From Tenuifilum sp040752515 (GTDB lineage: Bacteria; Bacteroidota; Bacteroidia; Bacteroidales; Tenuifilaceae), in the NCBI GenBank assembly GCA_040752515.1, contig JBFMGQ010000018.1, forward strand, positions 1 to 63,599: 63,599 bases of DNA, written 5' to 3'. A model generated the notes under the pieces. That model was not told the origin of the DNA, did not search any database, and saw only the letters and a program-made list of their open reading frames with translations. The position numbers were made by a program, and so were the translations under genes. Numbering within the stretch: position 1 is the stretch's first letter; each line of letters begins with the position of its first letter. Shown piece by piece: positions 53,347-60,748 of the stretch.

Positions 53347-54420
53347 ATGAAAAAATCAATTCTTTACGTGTTGCTTTTTGCCTTTGGGGCAGCATCGTTG
53401 GTATCGTGCGAAAAGGACGATACTAAGCCCGGAAAGTATGAAAACGGAGCTATTGTACTCAACGAGGGGGCTTTTATGCAATCAAATGCATCGGTTAGCT
53501 GGGTAAGCTACCAGTCCGACTCTGTGGTAAACAATGTATTTGAAAATGTAAATGCTCGCCCGTTGGGCGATGTGCTTCAGGGGGGCGTTAAGGCAAATGG
53601 TAAAATCTATCTGGTTCTAAACAATTCAGGTAAGGTTGTTATAGTAAACAGTGCCGATTTTGTTCAGACCAGTGAGGTTGCCAACCTGAATAATCCACGC
53701 TATGCGGTTGTATTTGATGGTAAACTTTATGTTAGCCAATGGAACGGGTGGGGAGAAAAAGGCGCCGTTATGGTTTTTAACGGTAGTGGAACCGAAAAGC
53801 TCGATTCCATTTCTGTAGGAACTGGTGCCGAAGGAATAATTTACTCGGCTGGTAAGGTTTGGGTGGCCAATAGCGGTGGTTTTGGTATTGATTCAACCAT
53901 TACTATCATTAATGCCTCTACCAGTAAGGTTGAAAAAACTTTGCAGGTTGGGTATTGCCCTAAAGAATTTGCAGTTGACGCCAACGGGAAGGTTTGGGTT
54001 TTATGTTCTGGTTCCACTATTTACGATGCCAACTGGTATGTAGTTGGTCATAAACCCTCTTCGTTAGTTGCGATAAATACTACCACCATGTCGGTAGAGA
54101 AGACCATTAACTTATTTGACGACAAGCACCCATCGCATATTGATATTAGCCCCGATAAGCAAACCATATACTTTGGTGGAGGTTTTGGATTTGATGGAAT
54201 TTATAGTTATCAAATTACAGCCACAGCCATTAGCCAAACCCCACTGATTACAGGTTATTTCTATGGATTTAATGTGAATCCATTTAATGGTGATATATAT
54301 GGACTTGAGGCACCGAACTTTACAAGTGCCGGCAAGCTCAAGGTTTACAGTAGCGATGGGAATGGACCGAAAAAAAACGTATCGGTTGGAATTGGGCCCA
54401 ATGGCGTTTTGTTTAACTAA
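53347..54420 (+). CDS. btuG: BtuG-like surface lipoprotein, beta-propeller (DUF5074)
   Basis: A 357-residue lipoprotein: signal with lipobox LVSC (Cys about residue 21), then an acidic EKDD stretch used for surface export in Bacteroidota, and a seven-bladed propeller-like body of YncE/DUF5074 type (repeated IYLVLNNSGKVVIVN, KLYVSQWNG, KVWVANSGG, KVWVLCSG blocks). It lies 20 bases after the BtuB-like gene under the same riboswitch. BtuG of gut Bacteroides forms a lid on BtuB and binds B12 with extremely high affinity; the shared family and context support the same role here. Confidence 0.82.
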   Translation: MKKSILYVLLFAFGAASLVSCEKDDTKPGKYENGAIVLNEGAFMQSNASVSWVSYQSDSVVNNVFENVNARPLGDVLQGGVKANGKIYLVLNNSGKVVIVNSADFVQTSEVANLNNPRYAVVFDGKLYVSQWNGWGEKGAVMVFNGSGTEKLDSISVGTGAEGIIYSAGKVWVANSGGFGIDSTITIINASTSKVEKTLQVGYCPKEFAVDANGKVWVLCSGSTIYDANWYVVGHKPSSLVAINTTTMSVEKTINLFDDKHPSHIDISPDKQTIYFGGGFGFDGIYSYQITATAISQTPLITGYFYGFNVNPFNGDIYGLEAPNFTSAGKLKVYSSDGNGPKKNVSVGIGPNGVLFN

Positions 54421-54445
54421 AAATACATTGAGATGTTTAATAGGT

Positions 54446-54477
54446 AAGAGCGGAGACAAGGACTCCGCTCTTGCTTT
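54446..54477 (+). terminator. Terminator after btuB-btuG
   Basis: Stem AAGAGCGGAG/CTCCGCTCTT with a 7-base loop, followed by GCTTTAT, 25 bases after the btuG stop. The tail is short, so termination may be incomplete. Confidence 0.65.
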
Positions 54478-54544
54478 ATCTATTTGAAAAGGAAAACTCT
54501 CAAAGTTTATTTAACAAAAAAATTCTGGTTTGCCCATTCTGCAG

Positions 54545-55354
54545 TTAGTAGATAACAAATTGGATAAAGTAGTTAACCCGCCTATCGGGCGATATGCTGA
54601 ATAGCCATGCAGAAATATCCTCAAAGGTAGTGAGCTGGTCGCCTTCCTGGTTCAACTTATACTTAATGTAGGGTATGTTATCTTTTGTGAACACAAAAAC
54701 AAGTTTATTCGTTTCCGGTTCTTTTGCGCTCTTTTCAAGGGTATAACCATCAATAAGCTCGCTAAGTGGGAAGGTGACCTTTTCGCCCGCTTTAAATTGC
54801 CTGCTTTTTTCATACTGATTTGGGTAAATTAAAGAGGCGTTATTCTCGTATAGATTGAAAATGTTTAAGTAGCAGTCCTGGGTTGGTGTAACTGTGTAAC
54901 GCATCCGCTCTCCGTTCTGGTAACCCTGTTTGATGCCATCAATGTTTACCTGGAAGGCTGGGTCTTTTCCTGTGGAATACAATATTACTTCGGCATTAAT
55001 AATGGCTTCAATGTAAAAGTTCTTATACTCATCAATGCCTTTGTCAATTTTTACAATCTCGTATTTTTTAACTGCGCCCCGGATTTCAGAGAACATATCG
55101 CTCATGAAAACCTCGTCAAACTTATTCCCAATCTCACTCTTATAAAGCATCTCATACGATTGAATATGTTCGGTAACGCCTGCTTTTCGGAGTGCATCAA
55201 CTTTTGCTTGTGCAATAGCTTTTGTTCGGGCTTCATCTTCGCTAGTGCTTCCTGCTATAACCTGCCTACCGGTTGCTTTTTCAACTATAATAATTTCCTG
55301 TGCGTTTGCAAAGAAGCTAACTAGTAAAAAAAGGTTTAGAATAAGTTTTTTCAT
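54545..55354 (-). CDS. Exported DUF4384-type protein
   Basis: About 269 residues from the ATG at 55354 (10 codons of the longer frame are rejected: they have no ATG at their start). Signal peptide LILNLFLLVSFFANA, an N-terminal domain of the LPP20/FlgO type (ARTKAIAQAKVDALRKAG), and a C-terminal DUF4384-like block with RMRYTVTPTQDCYLNIFNL and ASLIYPNQYE. DUF4384 appears in surface or lipoprotein-like proteins of unknown role. It lies downstream of trpB with a terminator between, so it is probably independent of it. Confidence 0.7.
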   Translation of the reverse strand: MKKLILNLFLLVSFFANAQEIIIVEKATGRQVIAGSTSEDEARTKAIAQAKVDALRKAGVTEHIQSYEMLYKSEIGNKFDEVFMSDMFSEIRGAVKKYEIVKIDKGIDEYKNFYIEAIINAEVILYSTGKDPAFQVNIDGIKQGYQNGERMRYTVTPTQDCYLNIFNLYENNASLIYPNQYEKSRQFKAGEKVTFPLSELIDGYTLEKSAKEPETNKLVFVFTKDNIPYIKYKLNQEGDQLTTFEDISAWLFSISPDRRVNYFIQFVIY

Positions 55355-55428
55355 GGCATTGGTTTTATTCACTTTTATCCTCAAATTTCATGCAAAATAA
55401 TTAAAATGCCAAGCAAAATCTTTTTTTT

Positions 55429-55455
55429 AAAAAAAGTGCCCCAAAGGGCACTTTT
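55429..55455 (-). terminator. Intrinsic terminator after trpB
   Basis: On the minus strand the stem AAAAGTGCCC/GGGCACTTTT is followed by TTTAAAAAAAAG, 29 bases after the trpB stop. It separates trpB from the DUF4384 gene. Confidence 0.85.
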
Positions 55456-55484
55456 CAAATGCAGCGATTATTCCAAACCTTACC

Positions 55485-56687
55485 CTAAAACTCTCTTTCC
55501 ACATCTTTATCGCCACGTCCCGATAGGTTAACAATGGCAAGTTGATTTTTATTTTTTAAGAGTTTAACGGCCAGTGCAACTGCATGGCTCGACTCTATGG
55601 CTGGAATTATTCCCTCAAGTTTAGAGAGAAGCTCAAAGGCATTGATAGCGTCATGGTCGGTTACCGGGAAATACTTTGCCCGTTTGGTATCCTTCAGGTA
55701 GGCGTGCTGGGGGCTAATGCCCGGATAATCCAATCCGGCAGCCACAGAATGCGATTCGCAGGGATTTCCGCTATCGTCAACCAGACAGTAGGATAGGGTT
55801 CCCTGGAATACCGTCGGTTTGCCGAATGTGAGTGTAGCAGCAGTATTGCCGGGGATAGCCTCGCCACCACCTTCGGCACCGTATATTTCCACCTCTCCAT
55901 CGTCGAGGAAGCCCGAAAATAAGCCAATGGCATTGGAACCACCACCAACACATGCAAAAATAGCGTTTGGCAATCGCCCCTCGTGCAACAGAATCTGCTC
56001 GCGTGCTTCGTGCCCAATTACGCTTTGAAAGTATCCAACCATTCGGGGGTAGGGGTGAGGTCCAACCTGTGAACCCAATAGGTAGAACGATTGGGGATGC
56101 TCAATGTAATACATCAGAGCTGCATCCACGGCATCTTTTAGCGTTGCGGTTCCCATGGTAGTGGTAATTACCTCGGCACCCAAAAGCTTCATTCTTCTAA
56201 CATTAAGGGCTTGGCGTTCGGCGTCCTTGGCACCCATAAACACCTTACAGGGAATTCCCATAAGCGCAGCAGCTGTTGCCGTTGCCACACCATGTTGACC
56301 GGCTCCGGTTTCAGCAATGATTTCACGAGCACCCATGCGCCTGGCAACCAAAACCTGACCAATGGTGTTGTTAATTTTATGTGCCCCGGTATGGTTCAGA
56401 TCCTCTCGCTTTAGGTATATGGTTGAGCCCACGTAATCCGATAAACGCTTTGCCTTGTATAGCGGTGATGGCCGACCCACGTAGTGTTTAAGAAGGTATA
56501 TAAACTCTTTCTGAAAACTTAAGTCTTTGGCAAGCTTATCAAATTCAATGGCAAGTTGTTCCAGCGGTTTAGCCAGAACATCGGGGATATATGCTCCACC
56601 GTATTCACCATAACGGCCATTATACATTAACATATTGCTTAAAGGCTGAACTATTTCGTGTTGCTTAGTTGATGTTATTGTTTCCAT
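55485..56687 (-). CDS. trpB: Tryptophan synthase beta chain (stand-alone)
   Basis: A 400-residue TrpB from the ATG at 56687 (METITSTKQHEIVQ); the 49-codon extension upstream runs through a leader peptide in another frame and is rejected. The PLP lysine is Lys104 in LNHTGAHKINN, the glycine loop is VGGGSNAIG, the catalytic Glu lies in ETGAGQHG and the C-terminus has NLSGRGDKD. It joins indole and serine to tryptophan. Sequence and length are of the trpB1 type that normally pairs with TrpA, yet no trpA or other trp gene is here; the others are presumably elsewhere. Two Trp-rich leader peptides and an attenuator-like terminator lie upstream. Confidence 0.96.
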   Translation of the reverse strand: METITSTKQHEIVQPLSNMLMYNGRYGEYGGAYIPDVLAKPLEQLAIEFDKLAKDLSFQKEFIYLLKHYVGRPSPLYKAKRLSDYVGSTIYLKREDLNHTGAHKINNTIGQVLVARRMGAREIIAETGAGQHGVATATAAALMGIPCKVFMGAKDAERQALNVRRMKLLGAEVITTTMGTATLKDAVDAALMYYIEHPQSFYLLGSQVGPHPYPRMVGYFQSVIGHEAREQILLHEGRLPNAIFACVGGGSNAIGLFSGFLDDGEVEIYGAEGGGEAIPGNTAATLTFGKPTVFQGTLSYCLVDDSGNPCESHSVAAGLDYPGISPQHAYLKDTKRAKYFPVTDHDAINAFELLSKLEGIIPAIESSHAVALAVKLLKNKNQLAIVNLSGRGDKDVEREF

Positions 56688-56781
56688 GATGATAAATTGA
56701 TTAGTTAATAATTTGATTTGAAGAAATGCAATTGATTGGTAAATGGAATATTGTGGCACGTAGCACACAGTAAAACAATAG

Positions 56782-56856
56782 CTATGCGGGGAGGCCCCGC
56801 CACCACCATGGAGCGAATACTGATATTTGTTCAATTTGACGGTAAAGCGGAATCAT
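56782..56856 (-). CDS. Second Trp-rich leader peptide (trpL2)
   Basis: A 24-codon frame, MIPLYRQIEQISVFAPWWWR then GLPA and stop, starting 13 bases after the T-run of the upstream terminator. Three TGG codons in a row are followed at once by a tight hairpin GCGGGG-CCT-CCCCGC (56800-56786) that covers the end of the frame. There is no T-run after this hairpin, so it would act by blocking or pausing rather than as a plain terminator. Seen directly in the sequence; function inferred. Confidence 0.6.
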   Translation of the reverse strand: MIPLYRQIEQISVFAPWWWRGLPA

Positions 56857-56868
56857 CTCAAGTTTTTT

Positions 56869-56902
56869 AAAATTAAAAAGCCGTAGGGGGTCCTACGGCT
56901 TT
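56869..56902 (-). terminator. trp leader terminator (attenuator)
   Basis: On the minus strand the stem AAAGCCGTAGG/CCTACGGCTTT with loop ACCC is followed by TTAATTTT. The sequence CCCCCT at its loop and 3' arm is complementary to AGGGGG at the end of the first Trp leader frame (56936-56931), a 6-bp possible antiterminator. Confidence 0.75.
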
Positions 56903-56925
56903 AGTATTGCATAGCAATGGCCTAA

Positions 56926-56985
56926 CTAGTCCCCCTGAGTTCGGATTAATTTATGCCACCACCATATGTTGTTGAAATGTTTCAT
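56926..56985 (-). CDS. First Trp-rich leader peptide (trpL1)
   Basis: A 19-codon frame, MKHFNNIWWWHKLIRTQGD then stop, with TGG TGG TGG in the middle and AAGGAAGAG directly before the ATG as ribosome site. The frame stops 24 bases before the terminator stem. Three consecutive Trp codons in a 19-codon frame are very unlikely by chance. It resembles the trp leaders (Bacteroid-trp RNA type) that I recall being described in Bacteroidetes. Regulation of trpB by tryptophan supply is inferred. Confidence 0.75.
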   Translation of the reverse strand: MKHFNNIWWWHKLIRTQGD

Positions 56986-57201
56986 CTCTTCCTTAACTGT
57001 TGCAATTATAGAAAGAAGATTTGTAATCTCCAAATTTAATTTGAATGTTTTAGAATAAAAGTTTTGGTTTTCAGTTGGTTATGGAAATTAGTTTTATTTC
57101 CGGTAAGTGCTTTTTAGCTAATTATACAACATTCGTTTTGATTAAGAGATTGCTATTATTCTACTACAATTGATTGATGAATGGAAAAGAATATTTCTGT
57201 A

Positions 57202-57233
57202 TTGAGTAATATTTTTCTCTGCATTTACGTTTT
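57202..57233 (+). promoter_or_regulatory. Candidate promoter of TPR gene
   Basis: TTG at 57202-57204, 21 bases, TACGTTTT at 57226-57233 (7 of 8 to TAnnTTTG); the ATG follows at 57267. Confidence 0.4.
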
Positions 57234-57266
57234 TGAAAAAAACAATAATTCAAACTTTTTTAAGAA

Positions 57267-58562
57267 ATGAGACGATTACTAACTCTTGCGATTTTTATCG
57301 CTATTTCGTTATTAGCGATCTCCCAAAACAACAACGAGATACTAACAAATCTCACTTTTGGTAGGTTCTCAAATGCACTTGATATAATTAATAAACAGGA
57401 GCAAACCCCTGAGATTATGCAATACAAAGCCATGGCTTTTGAAGGCTTGAACTTATGGGATAGCGCAATTGCTTGTTATTCAAATCTTTTATATTTTGAC
57501 AGGTTGTGGGCTATTAAAGGATTAGCTCGTTGTTACGAGAATGTTGGAAATGCAGTCAAGGCGATTGACTATTACAGGCAGATTCTTGCTGACGACTCTA
57601 CAAATATTAATTCTATTATACGATATGCAAACCTGCTTAGATGCAGTTCATTAAATACTCAAGCTTTGGAACAGTATGTCAAACTTGTTGAAATAGATTC
57701 AACAAATGCTAAATACTGGGAAATGCTTGGCGACCAATATAAGACAATGAACATGACTATTGAATCGACAAGCGCTTACTATAAAGCTTACGAACTAAAT
57801 CATAATAATTTATTTGTTGCCTCCAAATATTTCAGTCAACTGCTTAAAAGCAATGTTCCTGCTCAATTTATATACGAAAATATACTTGATGCCTATCAGG
57901 TTGATTCAACCTACTTACCAATCCTTTTGCTCAAGGGAAAGATTGAAGCTGACATGAGAAAATATAAAAAAGCCGAAATAACCTTTACTAAGATTACAGC
58001 ATTAGGCGATTCGTCTTTCTTCACCCTGAAAAACCTTGCAATTGCTAAACATAGTAACGGTTCCTATCTGGAGGCTGAAATGTATTTTAGGAAAGCTTAC
58101 GAAATAGATAGTACCGATTATTTACTCAATTATGTTTACGCCAATACCTTACTAAATGTTGGAGAGCGAATGTTGGCTTTGGATATTATTAATAATACAA
58201 TTAATCGCCTTTATCCACCCGACGAGTTAATTGCAACCTTTTATGAGTTAATTGGCGATATTTACAGTAGAAGTAATAAAATGGATTTGGCAGTGGAAAA
58301 CTATCAGTTGGCGCTTGAGAAAGATTGTAAGAATGACCTTAAATACATCAATAAGATTATTTGGTGTAAAATTCATGAAAAAAAATTCAGAGATGCGGAA
58401 TACTTTGTACATAAATACGATAGTATTGCTTCTGTAAAATATGCTACCGATACCTTATTGCTTGAAGATGCGCAAAACCATGTTAAATACTATAAAAATA
58501 TTCTTAAAAAAGAGCTGTTCTTTTTGGATGATATTAAGAACGGGCAGATACTGATTTATTAA
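57267..58562 (+). CDS. Exported TPR-repeat protein
   Basis: A 431-residue protein with a signal peptide (LLTLAIFIAISLLAISQ) and some nine tetratricopeptide-like repeats; examples are GLARCYENVGNAVKAIDYYR and AEMYFRKAYEIDSTDYLLNY. No enzymatic domain. TPR proteins of this type are periplasmic or outer-membrane-associated scaffolds. The gene has AT-rich, relaxed codon use compared with neighbours. It lies 30 bases before the DCC-family gene and may be co-transcribed with it. Confidence 0.8.
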   Translation: MRRLLTLAIFIAISLLAISQNNNEILTNLTFGRFSNALDIINKQEQTPEIMQYKAMAFEGLNLWDSAIACYSNLLYFDRLWAIKGLARCYENVGNAVKAIDYYRQILADDSTNINSIIRYANLLRCSSLNTQALEQYVKLVEIDSTNAKYWEMLGDQYKTMNMTIESTSAYYKAYELNHNNLFVASKYFSQLLKSNVPAQFIYENILDAYQVDSTYLPILLLKGKIEADMRKYKKAEITFTKITALGDSSFFTLKNLAIAKHSNGSYLEAEMYFRKAYEIDSTDYLLNYVYANTLLNVGERMLALDIINNTINRLYPPDELIATFYELIGDIYSRSNKMDLAVENYQLALEKDCKNDLKYINKIIWCKIHEKKFRDAEYFVHKYDSIASVKYATDTLLLEDAQNHVKYYKNILKKELFFLDDIKNGQILIY

Positions 58563-58592
58563 ACAAATTAATGTATTAGTTGTTTTTATTGA

Positions 58593-58967
58593 ATGGAACT
58601 TTATTCTCTTATAATCTTGTTCGATTCTTCATGCAGGTTATGCTTGAGAAGCATAAGTATAATTAAGCGTTACGATTCAAAACGTCGTTTTAGTTTTATA
58701 CCCAATAATTCAATGGAGGCAAATTCTTTGGCCAATCATTACGGATTCGATATTAATCATCTTCAATCAATTGTTTTTATTCAAAATGGTAGAATGTTAA
58801 TTAGATCATCGGCGGTTTTACGTGTTTTTCGATACATGGATGGATTATGGCCATTACTATCAATATTGCTTATAGTTCCAGTTCCTGTAAGAGATTTTAT
58901 ATACGATATTATTGCCCGTAACCGTTACCGCTGGTTCGGTAAATGCGAAAGCTGTGTTACTGACTAG
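58593..58967 (+). CDS. DCC-family thiol-disulfide oxidoreductase-like protein (DUF393)
   Basis: A 124-residue DUF393/DCC protein. The family name comes from the DxxCxxC start motif, seen here as FDSSCRLCLRS (Cys near residues 14 and 17), followed by the ISIIKRYDSKRRF and LQSIVFIQNGRMLIRSSAVL blocks and the family's aromatic WPLL and YDIIARNRYRW. Usual starts read FDGxCxLC; here the Gly is Ser. Thioredoxin-like folding is predicted; substrate unknown. Probably cytoplasmic or membrane-peripheral. Confidence 0.82.
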   Translation: MELYSLIILFDSSCRLCLRSISIIKRYDSKRRFSFIPNNSMEANSLANHYGFDINHLQSIVFIQNGRMLIRSSAVLRVFRYMDGLWPLLSILLIVPVPVRDFIYDIIARNRYRWFGKCESCVTD

Positions 58968-58973
58968 TCTATA

Positions 58974-59675
58974 TCATTCTTGAGTTAAATCAATGGGCAG
59001 GAGCCTTAGCGGCTCAATGCATTCAGGAGTAACATTTACCTGAACGGCAAATAGCTTTACTCCAGCATCAAAAGCTTTTAATAGCTCTTTAGCGTATGCA
59101 GGGTCAATACTCCATGCGGGAGCAAAAATGTCGACATCGGTGCGTTGAATAATGTAAAGCATTGCGACATGATAACCTCCTGCTTTGGCCTTATTCAGTG
59201 TGTTTAGGTGCTTTTGTCCACGGATTGTAACAGCATCGGGGAATCGGGCGTATTGTCCGTCCTTTAGTGTTACATTTTTTACCTCAAAGAACCATTTTTG
59301 ATTCAAGCTTTCGCCGTATATGTCGAAACGGCTATCATCAAACTTAACCTCTCTTTTCAGTAAGGTAAATCTTGGTAATGTATCTATCCAATGACTGACC
59401 AGTATCTCGAAAGCAATCCTATTTGGATTTGAAGTGTTTATCCCAACCCAATTGCCATTTATCTTAATCATTTCCCAGGTATAGGGGAGTTTGCGGTTCG
59501 GATTTGGACTTATGCTGATAAACACTTCGGCATTATCCTCTAAACAGCTTTTCATTGAGCCTGAGTTGGTGCAGTGAGCCGTTACTGTTTCACCATTATC
59601 GAGAACAATATCAGCTAAAAAACGTTTGTAGCGCTTAATAAGCCTGCCATGAATTAGGGGTTGATCAAATCTCAT
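58974..59675 (-). CDS. sfsA: SfsA family DNA/RNA-binding nuclease
   Basis: A 233-residue SfsA: RLIKRYKRFLADIVLDNG, TAHCTNSGSMKSCLED, then FEVKNVTLKDGQYARFPDAV with the nuclease-like catalytic residues (Asp, Glu-x-Lys) and RGQKHLNTL. SfsA was found as a sugar fermentation stimulation protein and has an OB-like and a restriction-endonuclease-like domain. Its physiological role is uncertain. It converges on the DCC gene with 6 bases between stops. Confidence 0.94.
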   Translation of the reverse strand: MRFDQPLIHGRLIKRYKRFLADIVLDNGETVTAHCTNSGSMKSCLEDNAEVFISISPNPNRKLPYTWEMIKINGNWVGINTSNPNRIAFEILVSHWIDTLPRFTLLKREVKFDDSRFDIYGESLNQKWFFEVKNVTLKDGQYARFPDAVTIRGQKHLNTLNKAKAGGYHVAMLYIIQRTDVDIFAPAWSIDPAYAKELLKAFDAGVKLFAVQVNVTPECIEPLRLLPIDLTQE

Positions 59676-59727
59676 TTACTAATTGATTTTTTTTGCATTA
59701 GTGGTAACAGATTTGCTCAATGTATGT

Positions 59728-60450
59728 TCAAAAAAGCGATTGCTGTTCAGGGTAGGAGTATGGCATTAATACCTCTGGAACATTCCTGTTGATTTTAGGA
59801 TTCGATACCATAGGCGAAACGGTATAGGCATTCAGGTATCCTGAATCAATTGGCTCAATTACCTCAGAAAAGGAGGTTGTTTCCAGGTTTTGGTCTAACC
59901 ACATATTCGCACTGTTTGGTTTAAGTATGGCAGGCATTCGTTTCTTGGTGTTGTGAATCTTTTCGAGTAAGGGGTTTGCGGGTATAGTGATAATGCTGAA
60001 AGTGTTTGTGATTTCGCCGGTAATGGTATTTGTCCAACTGCTGTATATTCCAGCCAGTTGCATCACATCCTCATGGTGTAACGTAATAAACCATGGAATT
60101 TTTTTGCCTCCAATATGCTGCCACTCAAAAAAACCGGTAGCTGGAACTATACATCTCTTAGAAACTGATTTTCGAAACGAAGGTTTTTCAAGTAAACTCT
60201 CAAAACGGGCATTCAATGTTTTACTTCGAATTTGAATGGCTTCGTTCGAGTTCTTTGTCCATTCGGGAATTAACCCCCATTGCATAGGTAAAAGATAATT
60301 GGGATTTTCAATGGTTTTTACTGGAACTATAGGAAAATCAAAAGCCGAAACAAAATAAACAGGGTTAAAGTTGAAATCGCCTTTAAATCTGGCATTAAGC
60401 AATTTCTCCAACCTGTTTTTTTCAACCTGAATACTCAACGTGAAGCACAT
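59728..60450 (-). CDS. yedK: YedK/HMCES-type abasic-site DNA-protein crosslinker
   Basis: A 240-residue SRAP-domain protein. The catalytic Cys2 is present at the mature N-terminus (MCFTLS), with the conserved Glu in RCIVPATGFFEWQ and His in IHNTKKRMPAIL. HMCES/YedK proteins form a stable thiazolidine link with abasic sites in single-stranded DNA and protect it at stalled forks. In bacteria they are often SOS-associated; I see no LexA box here, which would not be reliable in Bacteroidota anyway. It is 52 bases upstream of sfsA on the same strand, so the two may be co-transcribed. Confidence 0.94.
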   Translation of the reverse strand: MCFTLSIQVEKNRLEKLLNARFKGDFNFNPVYFVSAFDFPIVPVKTIENPNYLLPMQWGLIPEWTKNSNEAIQIRSKTLNARFESLLEKPSFRKSVSKRCIVPATGFFEWQHIGGKKIPWFITLHHEDVMQLAGIYSSWTNTITGEITNTFSIITIPANPLLEKIHNTKKRMPAILKPNSANMWLDQNLETTSFSEVIEPIDSGYLNAYTVSPMVSNPKINRNVPEVLMPYSYPEQQSLF

Positions 60451-60486
60451 TGCATACTTGTTTATTAAGAAACAAATTGTAATTTC

Positions 60487-60648
60487 ATGATTAACATTTA
60501 TTTATGGATAAAAACTTATAAACTTCGCTATGACAAAGAGTATAGCAAGTCCAACTTTGCGGAAAAATCTTTACTTCAGCTAAGTAGGAAAAAACTTTTA
60601 ATCCCAATACAGGAAAACTTAAGCCCCCATATAGAGAAAGGCTTATGA
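60487..60648 (+). CDS. Possible small ORF of 53 residues
   Basis: The frame MINIYLWIKTYKLRYDKEYS, then KSNFAEKSLLQLSRKK and onward to stop, fills most of the 292-base gap between yedK and the malic enzyme gene. It is Lys-rich with no motif I know and no clear ribosome site. It could be a real small protein, a leftover of a decayed gene, or chance. Confidence 0.25.
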   Translation: MINIYLWIKTYKLRYDKEYSKSNFAEKSLLQLSRKKLLIPIQENLSPHIEKGL

Positions 60649-60690
60649 ACCTTAAACTTTTGCTTTTTATTCCCGCTTCGAGTAACAGGT

Positions 60691-60748
60691 TCTTTATCCT
60701 TTACCCTTTACCCTTTACCCTTTACCCTTTATCCTTTATCCTTTAACC
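60691..60748. repeat. Heptamer tandem repeat CCTTTAC/CCTTTAT
   Basis: About eight head-to-tail copies of a 7-base unit (minus strand GGGTAAA and GGATAAA) that begin in the stop-codon region of the malic enzyme gene and fill its 3' untranslated region. Units vary at one base. The length is prone to slippage. No coding or CRISPR structure. Confidence 0.85.

Noticed and set aside
56688..56834. N-terminal extension of TrpB by 49 residues
   Set aside because: It reads through the second WWW leader in another frame; TrpB homologues begin near METITS and no ATG heads the extension.
60691..60748. CRISPR or telomere-like array
   Set aside because: Units are only 7 bases with no spacers; a simple tandem repeat.
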